From Holdemania filiformis DSM 12042 (GTDB lineage Bacteria > Bacillota_I > Bacilli_A > Erysipelotrichales > Erysipelotrichaceae), in NCBI RefSeq assembly GCF_000157995.1, contig NZ_GG657553.1, positions 20,877 through 61,650 of the forward strand: a DNA stretch of 40,774 nucleotides, given 5' to 3'. Within the stretch, counting starts at the first letter, position 1; every line of letters begins with the position of its first letter. The notes beneath the pieces are model-generated. The model worked only from the letters and a program-made list of their open reading frames with translations, was not told the DNA's origin and ran no database searches. Below are positions 1-8,983 of this stretch, piece by piece. The translations under genes and the position numbers were made by a program.

Positions 1-38
1 TCATTCTCGCTTTCTTCGGTATTCTCTAAAAAACCAAC

Positions 39-77
39 GGCTGTCACGCAAATTCCAACCCATGACAGCCCTTTTTT
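39..77. terminator. Bidirectional intrinsic terminator
   Basis: A perfect 8-bp inverted repeat, GGCTGTCA at 39-46 and TGACAGCC at 63-70, is followed on the plus strand by CTTTTTT. On the minus strand, after three extra bases, it is followed by a run of six T. It can therefore end a gene entering from the left and also the minus-strand regulator, whose stop codon lies at 76-78, right beside the stem. Confidence 0.75.
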
Positions 78-2019
78 AAAGCACATGGAAAATCCCGACG
101 ACATCCTTATACGATCGGTCGTACAGAGTGTTGATAAACAGCTCGTTCTGGTGGATGAACTGCTTCAGCAGGTAGGAAATGATCTGAACGTTCTCTTTGC
201 TTCCGTTGCCTTGTTGATAAAAGATGTAAACGCTCGCTTTTGCCCGTTCCCACAGCATCGGCTTCTTGTTGACGAACACCTCGAAGACCGGCTGTGCGAT
301 CCGCAGTGCCAGCGGCGTGATCAGGATGATATTCTTTTCCTTCTCATAGCTGATGAAACTGCTGCGCATCTTTAAATCATGGATGAAATGTTCGTGATCG
401 CCGATCTCGTTCTGATACAGCTTGTAGATCGCGTCATAGACCTGCATCTGCGAGGTGAAGCTGCATTTGTGGAAGTTCTTTTCCCGGAATAAGGTCCGCG
501 CTTTCGCGTTGAAGCGCTGAATCAGAAATGTGGAAAGGGAATTGAGATCCGACTGGATATGATTGAGATTGCTGTCGATCAGTGCGCCGGCGTAGGTTTT
601 CGGCAGGATGTTGCGGTTGACATCTGTGATGATCGCGTCGTAGTGCTCCAAATCGCAGGCGAAGACTTCCGTATATTCCAGAATGTCCAACGTCTGGATG
701 TAGCGTCCATATTGCACCCGCATCCGGTCCGCCAGGTTTTCGCTGTAATACCGGCCATGGCGGGAAACTATCGCCAGGTTCATTTTGTTGTAATAGGCGT
801 TGTTCTTGTATAAGGCTGAATTGAAAATATAGTACGCGTCGACCAGATCCACCTCCCGCAGATATACGCCGTGCTTCACTTTATAAAACAGTGCGAACAG
901 CGAACTGATATCCGCGGATAACAGGCCGATTTTTGTAGAACCGGGAAGCTTTTCCGCATCCGAGGAAAAATTAAATTCCATCTTGAGATGCAAGCCATAG
1001 AGATAACAGGTGAAATCCTGATGAAAATGATCGTCAAAAATACCGCTGACATCGTAATATTTTGCGATAAACGCTGTTATCTCCCTGACTTCCGCTTCGA
1101 TCGCGGCCCGCTCGTTTTCCGGAATCCGTGACGGATGTTTCACCGTCATGCAGCAGGCAATCAACGCCGCGAAGGACAGGATATCCGTTTCTGTCACTCC
1201 CTCTTGAAAATAAGCGGGCAGTGAGGCGTAAATCGTCTGGGAAGCGGAATAGACCGGAAGACTGTGCAGCTGACGTATTTGATCAGCTGAAAAATGAATC
1301 TCTCCGGCATGGGAAGATCGAGTTTTCGCCAATGCGAGATATTGTGCGAGTTTGACAAAATGAATGTTGGGGATTGTGATTTCCTGATGCTGACGGAAAT
1401 AATTGAGCACACATTCGCGCACCACGCCCGGATAGTCGGTATGATTGAGAAACAGGGCGTTAAAGACGCCGGTGCGGACAAGCTGCGGATTTTCATGAAC
1501 GTAAACCTTGTGCATAAAGATCAGACAAATTCGTTTCGATCCTTCATCGCCTTCGATATACAGACCATAGTTCCGTTTGTTCTTTAAATCCAGATGGAAC
1601 TGATCAAGAATCAGCTGCGTTTGGTCCAGTGTCCGCAGCACGGTGCTTTTAGAACAATACAGACTATTTGTCAGCGCGTCGATTGTCGTATACGACGAGG
1701 CCGTTAACAGCCGCATCGCGATCGTATACGCGGTGGAAAATTCCGAATAGTTCAGATAACGGAACTGCCGGAATTCCTTCAGCATTTTTGCCAGAAACGG
1801 CCGTGCCAGCTCAGGTTGGTCCAGCGTCAGAAAATAGCCGGCAGCGATCTTGGTGTCGATAAAGCAGCCGTGTCCGCGGAGATAATCGTTGATCAAATCG
1901 ATTTCCTTGCGGATGGTGTTGATCGAGACGTTGCAGATTTTGCTGAGTTCCTCACTGCTGATGTAATCATGGCAGGCAGCAATTTGCTGCAAGAGCGTTT
2001 TTCCAAGTTCGTTTAGCAT
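76..2019 (-). CDS. Mga/PRD-type PTS-linked transcriptional regulator (paralogue 1)
   Basis: 647 residues. An N-terminal helix-turn-helix (about residues 8-60, motif SSEELSKICNVSINTIRKEI) is followed by a second HTH-like segment (about 100-170), a helical PRD-like middle, an EIIB-like segment (about 412-500) and an EIIA-like tail (about 565-647). This is the layout of the LicR/ManR/Mga-like activators that sense PTS phosphorylation. The EIIB-like segment has Ser (IVSRHGRYYSENLADRM) where the P-loop Cys is expected, and the EIIA-like tail lacks the usual active His near ITPLALRIAQPVFEVF. Sensing by phosphorylation of those two domains is therefore doubtful. The start ATG follows AGGAGA. The gene diverges from the PTS operon at 3086 and is a full-length paralogue of the protein at 9423-11366. 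The likely target, by position, is the PTS operon between them; this is inference. Confidence 0.85.
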   Translation of the reverse strand: MLNELGKTLLQQIAACHDYISSEELSKICNVSINTIRKEIDLINDYLRGHGCFIDTKIAAGYFLTLDQPELARPFLAKMLKEFRQFRYLNYSEFSTAYTIAMRLLTASSYTTIDALTNSLYCSKSTVLRTLDQTQLILDQFHLDLKNKRNYGLYIEGDEGSKRICLIFMHKVYVHENPQLVRTGVFNALFLNHTDYPGVVRECVLNYFRQHQEITIPNIHFVKLAQYLALAKTRSSHAGEIHFSADQIRQLHSLPVYSASQTIYASLPAYFQEGVTETDILSFAALIACCMTVKHPSRIPENERAAIEAEVREITAFIAKYYDVSGIFDDHFHQDFTCYLYGLHLKMEFNFSSDAEKLPGSTKIGLLSADISSLFALFYKVKHGVYLREVDLVDAYYIFNSALYKNNAYYNKMNLAIVSRHGRYYSENLADRMRVQYGRYIQTLDILEYTEVFACDLEHYDAIITDVNRNILPKTYAGALIDSNLNHIQSDLNSLSTFLIQRFNAKARTLFREKNFHKCSFTSQMQVYDAIYKLYQNEIGDHEHFIHDLKMRSSFISYEKEKNIILITPLALRIAQPVFEVFVNKKPMLWERAKASVYIFYQQGNGSKENVQIISYLLKQFIHQNELFINTLYDRSYKDVVGIFHVL

Positions 2020-2085
2020 CTTTGTTTTCTCCTGAACTCCATTATATCGGATTTTCAGGGTTATTGCATGAAGAGGAGAGAGGTT

Positions 2086-2787
2086 ATGTTGACATATTCT
2101 GTAATTTTATTGATTTTATTGATCCTCGTCGTCTTTCTCGGCTCCGCATTGATGAAGAAGCGGCTGGCCGGGCAGCTGGAACAGGCGTTGCGGAAGAAGG
2201 ATTACGACGCATACCGCAAAGTGATTTATGCCCGGAGCGCGGCGGTGTTTCTGAATCCCAATACAATTCTGCTTTTGCGGGCCAGCGATCAGATGGCTTC
2301 CGGCAACCGGGATGCGGCGAAAGAGATTCTGCCTGCCATCCGGGTTATGCGGCTGGAGGCGGCGCAGAAGCTCGCTTACCTGCAGCTGTGCAGCTCGGCG
2401 GCGGTGGAGACCGGCGATGTTTCTTTGTTTCAGGTTATCCAGAAGGAGCTGGATCAAATTCAGGACTCTTCGCTGCAGGGCATGATTGCGGACTTACGGG
2501 AAGAAAATGAAATTAACCAGAGTTTGTATGGAGTTTATGATCGCCGCGTGATTCCGGTTCTGGAAAGTCAGGTGAGCCGGAATGAAGGTCAGAACCGCGG
2601 CCGGCTGATGATGTCGCTGGCCAAAGCCTACTATCTCGACGGTCAGACGGAGAAGGCGAAAACAACATTAACCACCGCTGGAACGCTGCTGCGGGGAACG
2701 TCCCTGGAAAAGGTTATTCATCTGACTTTAAGTGATTTGCGGATTCTCGGCAACGACATCGCCGCAGAAGAAAACGCTGGAATCTGA
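2086..2787 (+). CDS. Membrane-anchored protein with helical, TPR-like cytoplasmic domain
   Basis: 233 residues, not assigned to a named family. One N-terminal membrane helix (about residues 3-24, TYSVILLILLILVVFLGSAL) is followed by a long, soluble, mostly helical domain rich in Ala, Leu and Glu. Helix pairs such as AKAYYLDGQTEKAKTTL (near residue 183) look like TPR units. The ATG at 2086 is preferred over the in-frame ATG at 2068, because the AGGAG at 2074-2078 stands seven bases before it; the upstream ATG lies in front of that ribosome site. The gene is transcribed divergently from the regulator at 76-2019, with only about 65 bases between the two starts. A role in envelope or complex assembly is possible but not shown. 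Confidence 0.75.
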   Translation: MLTYSVILLILLILVVFLGSALMKKRLAGQLEQALRKKDYDAYRKVIYARSAAVFLNPNTILLLRASDQMASGNRDAAKEILPAIRVMRLEAAQKLAYLQLCSSAAVETGDVSLFQVIQKELDQIQDSSLQGMIADLREENEINQSLYGVYDRRVIPVLESQVSRNEGQNRGRLMMSLAKAYYLDGQTEKAKTTLTTAGTLLRGTSLEKVIHLTLSDLRILGNDIAAEENAGI

Positions 2788-2825
2788 GTTTCCGGATTCC
2801 CGGGAAAGACATCGTTCTTTTCCAG

Positions 2826-2975
2826 ATGGAAGAAGCCGGAAGATTGGACAGCCGGCGGCTGCGTTTGTTCCAAACTCTGTTTTGTTTTGAACTTCCTGAG
2901 AATTTCAAACAAATTTCCAAGGTTCTGGAAATGGGTTTTTCTGTGCCCTCAGCCGTTCAAAATGTGCAGGATTAA
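2826..2975 (+). CDS. Possible small protein, 49 residues
   Basis: An open frame from ATG 2826 to TAA 2975 encodes an amphipathic, helix-prone peptide beginning MEEAGRLDSRRLRLFQTLF and ending SVPSAVQNVQD. Its composition looks protein-like rather than random, and the same frame stays open upstream to about the end of the preceding gene. No good ribosome site precedes the ATG. It could be a small protein, a shifted tail of the preceding gene, or chance. No family is recognised. Confidence 0.3.
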   Translation: MEEAGRLDSRRLRLFQTLFCFELPENFKQISKVLEMGFSVPSAVQNVQD

Positions 2976-2990
2976 AGATTAAAAACTGAA

Positions 2991-3019
2991 TTAGAAACCG
3001 CTTTCAACTTCGATACAAT
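2991..3019 (+). promoter_or_regulatory. PTS operon 1 promoter with embedded cre-like site
   Basis: The 14-mer AGAAACCGCTTTCA at 2993-3006 reads TGAAAGCGGTTTCT on the other strand, one mismatch from the catabolite responsive element consensus TGWAARCGYTWNCW. It lies between a weak -35 (TTAGAA, 2991-2996) and a -10 (TACAAT, 3014-3019) with 17-bp spacing. CcpA-HPr bound here would block the promoter of the IIB-IIC-IID operon. Spacing and site were read by eye. Confidence 0.6.
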
Positions 3020-3085
3020 AAGAGCTGTCGAGGGGAATGTTAAAATCCAGCTTTAAACCAATTCGTAAGAAATGAGGTGCTTTTG

Positions 3086-3574
3086 ATGATTGTATTTATC
3101 CGCTGTGACGACCGTTTAATCCACGGCCAATGTCAGACCAAAATTATTCCGCTGAACAAAATCACGCGCGTGATCGGCGTGGATGATGCGACCGCCGCCA
3201 ATCCAATGTTAAAACGGATCTTTGAAATGGCCGCGCCGCAGGGTGTGAAAGTCACCGTGCATTCAGTTGCCGACGCGCTGACGCCGATCCGCAAGTGTAT
3301 GATTAACGACAAACGGACGTTGATTATCACCCGCCGTCCATCGACGCTGTTAAAAATCTACAAGGCGATCCCGGATCTGATGAAGACGATCAACGTTGCG
3401 AACATGCCGAAGGAAAAAGACGGCTTCTGGGTTCGCCGCGACATCTGGGTCAATGAGGAGGAACTGGCTGCGTTAAAAGAACTGGATGCGCTGGGAGCGA
3501 CGATCCAGTTCCAGCAGTTCCCGGGGGACGGTCAGCCGGAGCTGTATTTCAAGGATATTCAGAACCAGCATTAA
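3086..3574 (+). CDS. PTS mannose-family EIIB subunit (system 1)
   Basis: 162 residues, the usual length of a mannose/sorbose-family IIB domain protein. It accepts phosphate from IIA and passes it to the sugar during uptake through IIC-IID. The active-site motif RCDDRLIHGQ places the phosphorylated His at residue 13. The ATG at 3086 is chosen over a GTG at 3077, because GAGGTG ends seven bases before it and the protein then begins directly with the conserved MIVFIRCDDR strand. The gene is first in an operon with IIC at 3626. Substrate cannot be told from sequence. Confidence 0.9.
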   Translation: MIVFIRCDDRLIHGQCQTKIIPLNKITRVIGVDDATAANPMLKRIFEMAAPQGVKVTVHSVADALTPIRKCMINDKRTLIITRRPSTLLKIYKAIPDLMKTINVANMPKEKDGFWVRRDIWVNEEELAALKELDALGATIQFQQFPGDGQPELYFKDIQNQH

Positions 3575-3625
3575 GCAAGCATTAAGTATTTTATTTCTAT
3601 AAATGAGAAAGGGGAGAAAAATACG

Positions 3626-4414
3626 ATGCAAATCACAATCCTGCAAGCGATTCTGCTTGGACTCTTCTGCTTCCTGGTTTCGACCGGAATGTTCCCGTTA
3701 GGCTGGCTGAGCATGAACATCATGAGCAAGCCGCTGATCCACTGTATGATCATCGGTCTGATCATGGGCGACATGAAAAACGCGCTGATTATCGGCTGCG
3801 TCATTCAGGCTGCTTATATCGGTCAAATGTCGATCGGCGGGGTCGCGACCCTGCCCAGTATCAACGTCGCGCTCTGGTTTGCGCTGCCGCTGACACTTGT
3901 TTCAGGCGGCGACGCGGCGGAATGCCTGACGATCGCGCTGGCGTTCGCGGCGGTTCAGAACATTCTGAACACCGTCGGCAACCTGGTCAAAGTCGGGTTC
4001 CTGCACCGTCAGGACGCTTTGATTGAAAAGGGGAAAATCAAACAGGCCTGGTGGTTTCCAGCCTGCGGTCACATCTGGACGTTTGTTTCCTGCATGATTA
4101 TCGTGCCGGTCTTCTGCCTGGCCGGATCCGCGGTCATCAGCAACATCGTTAACGCACTGCCGCCGCAGATCAACGCGATCACTTCGACCTTTACCGGTCT
4201 GCTTCCGGCAATCGGCTTCATGATCCTGATGGTCACGCTGATTCACACGCCGTTCCAGTGGATTTATTTCCTGTTCGGCTTTGTCCTGGCCGCTGCTTTG
4301 GGCTGGGATACCATTTCCATTACGATTATGGGCTGCGTCATCGCTTATCTGATTTTCCAGTTTACACCGGGTAAACAGTTGGCGGGCGCCGCGGTTGAGG
4401 AGGATGACGACTAA
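3626..4414 (+). CDS. PTS mannose-family EIIC permease (system 1)
   Basis: 262 residues, almost entirely membrane helices, matching the sorbose/mannose-family IIC permease that forms the sugar channel with IID. The motif LIMGDMKNALIIGCVIQAAYIG near residues 49-75 is typical of the family. GAGAAAGGGGAG stands before the ATG. The C-terminus is strongly acidic (EEDDD), a feature shared with both IIA proteins in the window. The stop TAA overlaps the IID start by one base (TAATG), pointing to translational coupling. Confidence 0.92.
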   Translation: MQITILQAILLGLFCFLVSTGMFPLGWLSMNIMSKPLIHCMIIGLIMGDMKNALIIGCVIQAAYIGQMSIGGVATLPSINVALWFALPLTLVSGGDAAECLTIALAFAAVQNILNTVGNLVKVGFLHRQDALIEKGKIKQAWWFPACGHIWTFVSCMIIVPVFCLAGSAVISNIVNALPPQINAITSTFTGLLPAIGFMILMVTLIHTPFQWIYFLFGFVLAAALGWDTISITIMGCVIAYLIFQFTPGKQLAGAAVEEDDD

Positions 4415-5256
4415 TGACGCAGAACATGGAACGCCTGCAGGCGTTAAAGAGCGATAAGAAATTTGTCAACAAAGCCTTCTGGGCTTACAACTGGTCGATT
4501 CCAATGAACTTTACGCGGGAACGGATGCTCGGCTGTTCGATGGTTTGTATGCTGGCGCGCGTCGCGGATGAGATTTATCCGGAAGATACCGTGAAGCAGC
4601 AGGAATTATGCCGCAACCACGAAGTCTTTTTCAACACCCAGCAGGGTCTGGGCGCCGTGATTTATGGGATCGTCTTAGGCATGGAAGTTGAACGGGCGCA
4701 TGATGATTCAATCACCAACGAGCTGATTCAGTCGATCAAGCAGGCGCTGGCGGGGCCGCTGGCCGGTCTGGGCGATTCCTTGATCCAGGCGCTGATCACG
4801 CCGATCCTGATCTCGATCGCGATCGGGTTAAGCACCGACGGCTCGATTCTCGGCCCGCTGTTCCTGTTTGCTTCCTACACGGTCATCAACGGGATCCTGT
4901 GCTACTCGTTATTTAAAGCAGGCTATAAAACCGGGATCATCGGTGCGGAAACCCTGGTCAGCTCGAACATGAAGGATCGCGTCATTCCCGCGTTTGAAGC
5001 GCTGGGCGTGACGGTTATCGGCGGCGTGCTGGCCGGTATTATGAATGTCAGAACCAACCTGGTCGCGTCCTTCGGCCAGACCAGCATCAACATTCAGACC
5101 GACGTATTGGACGCCTTCTTCCCGAAGATCCTGACGTTAATCATCTGCTTTATCGTCTATTACTTAGTGAAGGAAAAGAAATGGTCGGCGACCAAGATCA
5201 TGCTGTGGATGATTCCGGTAGCGATCATCGGTTATCTGACCACGATTCTCGCGTAA
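4414..5256 (+). CDS. PTS mannose-family EIID subunit (system 1)
   Basis: 280 residues. The N-terminal cytoplasmic part (AFWAYNWSIPMNFTRERM) and the motif QALAGPLAGLGDSL (about residues 109-122) are hallmarks of IID of the mannose/fructose/sorbose family. The C-terminal part has several membrane helices. IID forms the sugar translocation complex with IIC. It is coupled to IIC by a one-base overlap, and the next gene starts 21 bases later. No break or missing motif is seen. Confidence 0.93.
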   Translation: MTQNMERLQALKSDKKFVNKAFWAYNWSIPMNFTRERMLGCSMVCMLARVADEIYPEDTVKQQELCRNHEVFFNTQQGLGAVIYGIVLGMEVERAHDDSITNELIQSIKQALAGPLAGLGDSLIQALITPILISIAIGLSTDGSILGPLFLFASYTVINGILCYSLFKAGYKTGIIGAETLVSSNMKDRVIPAFEALGVTVIGGVLAGIMNVRTNLVASFGQTSINIQTDVLDAFFPKILTLIICFIVYYLVKEKKWSATKIMLWMIPVAIIGYLTTILA

Positions 5257-5277
5257 AGCGAAAGAAAGGAAACGGTT

Positions 5278-5814
5278 ATGCAGAAACTGAATTATCAATG
5301 GACTCAGGAGGATGCCCTGCATTACTATGAACTGCTTTTGAGCACGGCGCATGAAACGCGGCTGACACGGATGATCTCGATTCTCTGGGGACCGGCGCTG
5401 AGCGTGGCGCTGATGATCGGGTTTCAACAAGGAAATTCATTGATCGCCTGGCTGCTCGCCGTTTCCTTTTCCCTAATCTGGATCTTTGTCATCGCGCCAA
5501 GATTTTACCACCATCTCTGCAAGAGCGCAGCCAAGCGCAAATTGTCCGCAAACGAGCTGGCCTGGGATTCCATTGAGTTTGAAGAAAAGGCCGGTGACTA
5601 CGAGGTCAACGGTGTGAAAAAGGAACCGCTGAATTATTTCGTCATGCCGGATTTTCTGATCGTCACCTTTACCGATCACACCCAGCTGGTTATACCGGAA
5701 CGGGCGTTCGAACAGGATGAGGAACGGATGCGGCAATGGCTGAAGAGACTGGCACTGACGGTCAAAGACAAACAAAATTCAAAAGTTCAGGAAATAAAGG
5801 AAATCGCCGTCTGA
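5278..5814 (+). CDS. YcxB-like membrane protein
   Basis: 178 residues. Two adjacent membrane helices (about residues 32-75) are followed by a soluble beta-rich C-terminal domain with the pattern VNGVKKEPLNYFVMPDFLIV, which resembles the YcxB-like C-terminal domain of many small Firmicutes membrane proteins. Function of the family is unknown. AAGGAAA precedes the ATG, and the gene lies inside the PTS operon between IID and IIA. That is an unusual place for this family and suggests a link to the transporter. A hairpin at its stop codon may lower expression of the genes downstream. Confidence 0.7.
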   Translation: MQKLNYQWTQEDALHYYELLLSTAHETRLTRMISILWGPALSVALMIGFQQGNSLIAWLLAVSFSLIWIFVIAPRFYHHLCKSAAKRKLSANELAWDSIEFEEKAGDYEVNGVKKEPLNYFVMPDFLIVTFTDHTQLVIPERAFEQDEERMRQWLKRLALTVKDKQNSKVQEIKEIAV

Positions 5815-5825
5815 CGATTTCCTTT
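5796..5825 (+). terminator. Hairpin at the YcxB-like stop codon
   Basis: An 11-bp perfect inverted repeat, AAAGGAAATCG at 5796-5806 and CGATTTCCTTT at 5815-5825, spans the stop codon. The tail is CCTTTAAAAA rather than a clean T run. It may act as a partial terminator or an mRNA-stabilising processing hairpin between IID and IIA. Confidence 0.45.
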
Positions 5826-5947
5826 AAAAAGTGAATGCGATAGGTATGCAAGACGGAACAATTCTTTAGTTGAGTGACAATGATAATGACGGATAAGAAA
5901 AAAATAAGATTTTCGGAAAAAGAAAAGAAAGAAAGGAGGTCGCAGCA

Positions 5948-6373
5948 ATGGTTGGACTTGTACTAATCAGCCACGGTAAGATGGCGGAGGGAATCGCTGA
6001 TTCCCTGTCAATGTTGTTCGGCGCCGATCTGCCGCAATTTGAAATCTGTGCGCTGCGTGAAATGAATTCTCCGCAGGAGTTTCATGATGAATTATGCCGG
6101 AAGGTGGCGAAGGTCGACAGCGGGGACGGCGTCTTGATCTTCGCAGATATGCTGGGCGGTACGCCATGCAATCAGGCGCTGACGCTGGTCAATGAAAAGG
6201 TACATCTGATCGTCGGCATGAATCTGCCGATGATTCTGGAATTACTGGGGATGCGTGAAACACAGCCGGCGGAGGTTTCCGCGATTATTGAAAATGGCCG
6301 GCAGGCCATTCAGGATGCGGGCGCACTGTTATTGGCTCAGGCAGGATCGGAGTCGGATGAGGATGACGATTAA
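5948..6373 (+). CDS. PTS mannose-family EIIA (system 1)
   Basis: 141 residues, a single IIA domain of the mannose family. It receives phosphate from HPr on His9 in the motif LVLISHGKMAEG and passes it to IIB. The second conserved part, VLIFADMLGGTPCNQAL (about residues 63-79), is present. AAGGAGGT stands eight bases before the ATG, the strongest ribosome site of the operon. The C-terminus is acidic (ESDEDDD). It lies 133 bases after the YcxB-like gene and 42 bases before the MATE gene, so IIA and MATE are probably co-transcribed. Confidence 0.93.
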   Translation: MVGLVLISHGKMAEGIADSLSMLFGADLPQFEICALREMNSPQEFHDELCRKVAKVDSGDGVLIFADMLGGTPCNQALTLVNEKVHLIVGMNLPMILELLGMRETQPAEVSAIIENGRQAIQDAGALLLAQAGSESDEDDD

Positions 6374-6415
6374 CCTCATCGCTTCCTCTTTGAAAAAGAG
6401 AGGGGGATCCGCAGC

Positions 6416-7789
6416 ATGACGGCGGCCGCAAAACGCAAGGTCGGAACCAATCTGACGGAGGGCGGGATCTTAACCACCCTGCTGGTCTTCGCGATCCCGA
6501 TCGTGCTGACTAACATCGTTCAGCAACTGTATTCGATGGTCGACTTGTCGGTCATCGGTCAGTTTGTCGGCAATGTCGGAAGCATCGCGGTCAATACCGG
6601 CGGAGAAATGGCCGATCTGGTCAGTCCGGTGGCGATGGGCTTTGCGGCGGCCGGTCAGATCTACATCGCGCAGCTGGCCGGTTCGGGACTGGAAGATAAG
6701 ATGAAGAAAACCGTCGGCACGCTGCTTTCGTTTACGATCCTTTGTTCGATCGTGCTGACCGGCTTCGGTATCGTGTTCTGCCGGCCGATTCTGGAACTGC
6801 TGAACTGTCCGGAGGTCGCGTTGTCCCAGGCGTCCCAATATATGATCATTACCGCGGTCGGGTATCCGTTTATTTTCGGCTACAATGCCGTCTGCGGCGT
6901 ATTGCGGGGAATGGGTGAATCGAAGAAACCGCTGTTGTTTATCTTAGTCGCGGCAGCGGTCAACATCGTTCTGGACTTATTGTTAGTCGCGGTGTTCCAC
7001 ATGGGCGCAGCCGGGACGGCGCTGGCCACGGTGGCTTCCCAGCTGGGCTCCTTTCTGGCCGCATTTGCTTATCTGTGGATTCAGCGCGAACATTTTGACT
7101 TCGAGCTCAAGCTGCGTTATTTCCAGATTGACTGGCCGATTCTGAAAGTACTAATCAAGCTGGGCATTCCGCAGGTATTCCGTTCCCTGATGGTCCGCAC
7201 GGGCATGTTGTGGGTCAACGCGTCGGCGAATGCTTACGGCGTTGTCGTTTCTACGACTAACGGCGTCGGCAACAAGCTGCAGAAGTTCCTGGAGGTCTTC
7301 ATCTCAGGCGTCGATACGGCGGCAGCCAGTATGATCGGTCAGAATCTGGGTGCGCACAAAACGGATCGGGCCGGGAAGACGACACTGGTCACAGCGGGCT
7401 GTTGTGTTGTGCTGGCCGGTGTATCTTCGCTCTTGTGCGTTACGATTCCGCATGTCATCTTCGGAATCTTCACTCAGGATGCGGCAGTCATCGAGCTGGG
7501 CACCACCTTCCTGCGGATCTTCACGATTCATTTCTTCGCGTCGGCGATCACCGGTTCTTTCCAGGCGATGGTTACCGGCTGCGGATTTGTCGAGCTGGGC
7601 TTTCTGTTAGGTCTCTTGGACGGAGTCATCTGCAAGATCGGTTTAAGCTTGTTGTTTATGAATGTTTTTCACATGGGCTATGAAGGCTTATGGTACGGCG
7701 TTGCCTGTTCGCGCATTGTCAACGGTCTGATCTGCATCGCTTATTATCTCAGCGGCAAGTGGAAGACCCGAAAATTGTTGAGCGAATAG
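6416..7789 (+). CDS. MATE-family multidrug/metabolite exporter (copy 1)
   Basis: 457 residues with about 12 membrane helices. The N-terminal segment LTEGGILTTLLVFAIPIVLT and repeated MATE half-modules mark it as a cation-coupled exporter of the MATE family. An AGAGGGGG ribosome site precedes the ATG. It sits directly behind IIA of PTS system 1 and in front of the MBL-fold hydrolase. The paralogue at 25804-27186 is very similar along its whole length (roughly two thirds identical by eye) and also neighbours a PTS system. The exported substrate is unknown; the context suggests a product of the sugar conjugate brought in by the PTS. Confidence 0.9.
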   Translation: MTAAAKRKVGTNLTEGGILTTLLVFAIPIVLTNIVQQLYSMVDLSVIGQFVGNVGSIAVNTGGEMADLVSPVAMGFAAAGQIYIAQLAGSGLEDKMKKTVGTLLSFTILCSIVLTGFGIVFCRPILELLNCPEVALSQASQYMIITAVGYPFIFGYNAVCGVLRGMGESKKPLLFILVAAAVNIVLDLLLVAVFHMGAAGTALATVASQLGSFLAAFAYLWIQREHFDFELKLRYFQIDWPILKVLIKLGIPQVFRSLMVRTGMLWVNASANAYGVVVSTTNGVGNKLQKFLEVFISGVDTAAASMIGQNLGAHKTDRAGKTTLVTAGCCVVLAGVSSLLCVTIPHVIFGIFTQDAAVIELGTTFLRIFTIHFFASAITGSFQAMVTGCGFVELGFLLGLLDGVICKIGLSLLFMNVFHMGYEGLWYGVACSRIVNGLICIAYYLSGKWKTRKLLSE

Positions 7790-7864
7790 CGGGATTGACA
7801 AGACTGACGTTTGATCTCAACACAACGAAGAATTATAAAAAAAGAAAAGACGGGAGGAATCTTT

Positions 7865-8953
7865 ATGCCGGGAAGCTTTAAGAAAAACACAGCCCTGGGC
7901 GCGACACCGCGTCCCATCCATTCCGACTTGAAATCCAGACGCATCGTCTGGGAAACGGAACACCCAGTCCGCTGGTCGTTTATGAAAGTACTGCGGGAAA
8001 CCAGCTCGCTGAAACAGTTCTATCCGGACATCAATCCGTACACCGAGGTTTATCAGGTGCGCGATCATGTGTACGCCTTCTACAATGACAGCTTTGACGG
8101 AGCGGGCGACGTCTGGATGTATCTGATCGACGGTCCGGAAAAGGCGCTGCTCATCGACACGTCGTTCGGCGTTGGCGATCTGAAGGGACTGATCCACCAT
8201 TTGATCGGCGATAAGGAAGTGATCGTCTGCAACACGCATGCCCATTATGATCACTGTTACGGCAACGGTCAGTTTGAACGGGTATACTGCCACCGCCATG
8301 AAGTTCCGGATTTGATGACAAAAAACAATCCGGATATCTGGGATTATTTGTTTAACAATACGGACCAACCGATCCAGGTTTGGGATGAACTGATTCCGCC
8401 GGGAGATCCGGTCTACACGCATTTTGACAAGCGGGATATCGTCGTCGACCGCGACCATCGGGAAGCGTATGTTCCGTATGAAATCATCGGAATTGAAGAC
8501 GGTCATGAATTTGATCTGGGCGGCGGCGTGATTGTGGAAGCGGTGTTGCTTCCGGGACATACGCCGGGGCAGTGCGGTTATTATGACCGGCAGAAGCATC
8601 TGTTATTCTGCGGGGATATCACCGGCATCGGAAGACGTCCGAAGGGAACGCCGTATGGCGAGTTCTGTACCGTGGAAGCGATGAGCGAGGCGCTGAAGAA
8701 ACTTCAGCCGTGGTTCGCGGAAATCGACGGCGTCTTTCCGGGCCACGGGGCCTGGGATCAGTCGCCGCTGATCCTGCAGTATCTGTTGGATACCGTAACG
8801 CGGATTCTGGAGAACCCGGAGAACGCTGACGGGAAACGGAGCTTCGAGCGGGATGGAAAAACGCATATTTCCCTGACAAAGAATATTCACCAGTGGACGG
8901 CATTGCGGTATAGTCCGGATCGTGTCTATAAGCGGCAGTTTACGGAAGAATAA
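7865..8953 (+). CDS. MBL-fold metallo-hydrolase
   Basis: 362 residues. The metal-binding motif NTHAHYDH (His125, His127, Asp129, His130), a downstream GHTPGQCGYYD segment, a CGDI segment and FPGHG mark a metallo-beta-lactamase fold hydrolase with a dinuclear metal site. The ATG at 7865 follows GGGAGGA by six bases; a TTG 54 bases upstream has no ribosome site. No signal peptide, so cytosolic. It is the last gene of the PTS 1 cluster, 75 bases after the MATE gene. The family includes lactonases, phosphodiesterases and glyoxalases, so the reaction is not predictable, but cleavage of an imported phosphorylated conjugate would fit. Confidence 0.88.
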   Translation: MPGSFKKNTALGATPRPIHSDLKSRRIVWETEHPVRWSFMKVLRETSSLKQFYPDINPYTEVYQVRDHVYAFYNDSFDGAGDVWMYLIDGPEKALLIDTSFGVGDLKGLIHHLIGDKEVIVCNTHAHYDHCYGNGQFERVYCHRHEVPDLMTKNNPDIWDYLFNNTDQPIQVWDELIPPGDPVYTHFDKRDIVVDRDHREAYVPYEIIGIEDGHEFDLGGGVIVEAVLLPGHTPGQCGYYDRQKHLLFCGDITGIGRRPKGTPYGEFCTVEAMSEALKKLQPWFAEIDGVFPGHGAWDQSPLILQYLLDTVTRILENPENADGKRSFERDGKTHISLTKNIHQWTALRYSPDRVYKRQFTEE

Positions 8954-8983
8954 AGTTTTAAATAAGAAAGAAATGCTGCTATC

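Noticed and set aside
5872-5886. Internal promoter before IIA (TTGAGT and GATAAT)
   Set aside because: The two elements are too close together to form a standard promoter.
7817-8599. 260-codon open frame on the minus strand
   Set aside because: Antisense of the MBL-fold gene, which has clear motifs and a ribosome site; no match to any family.
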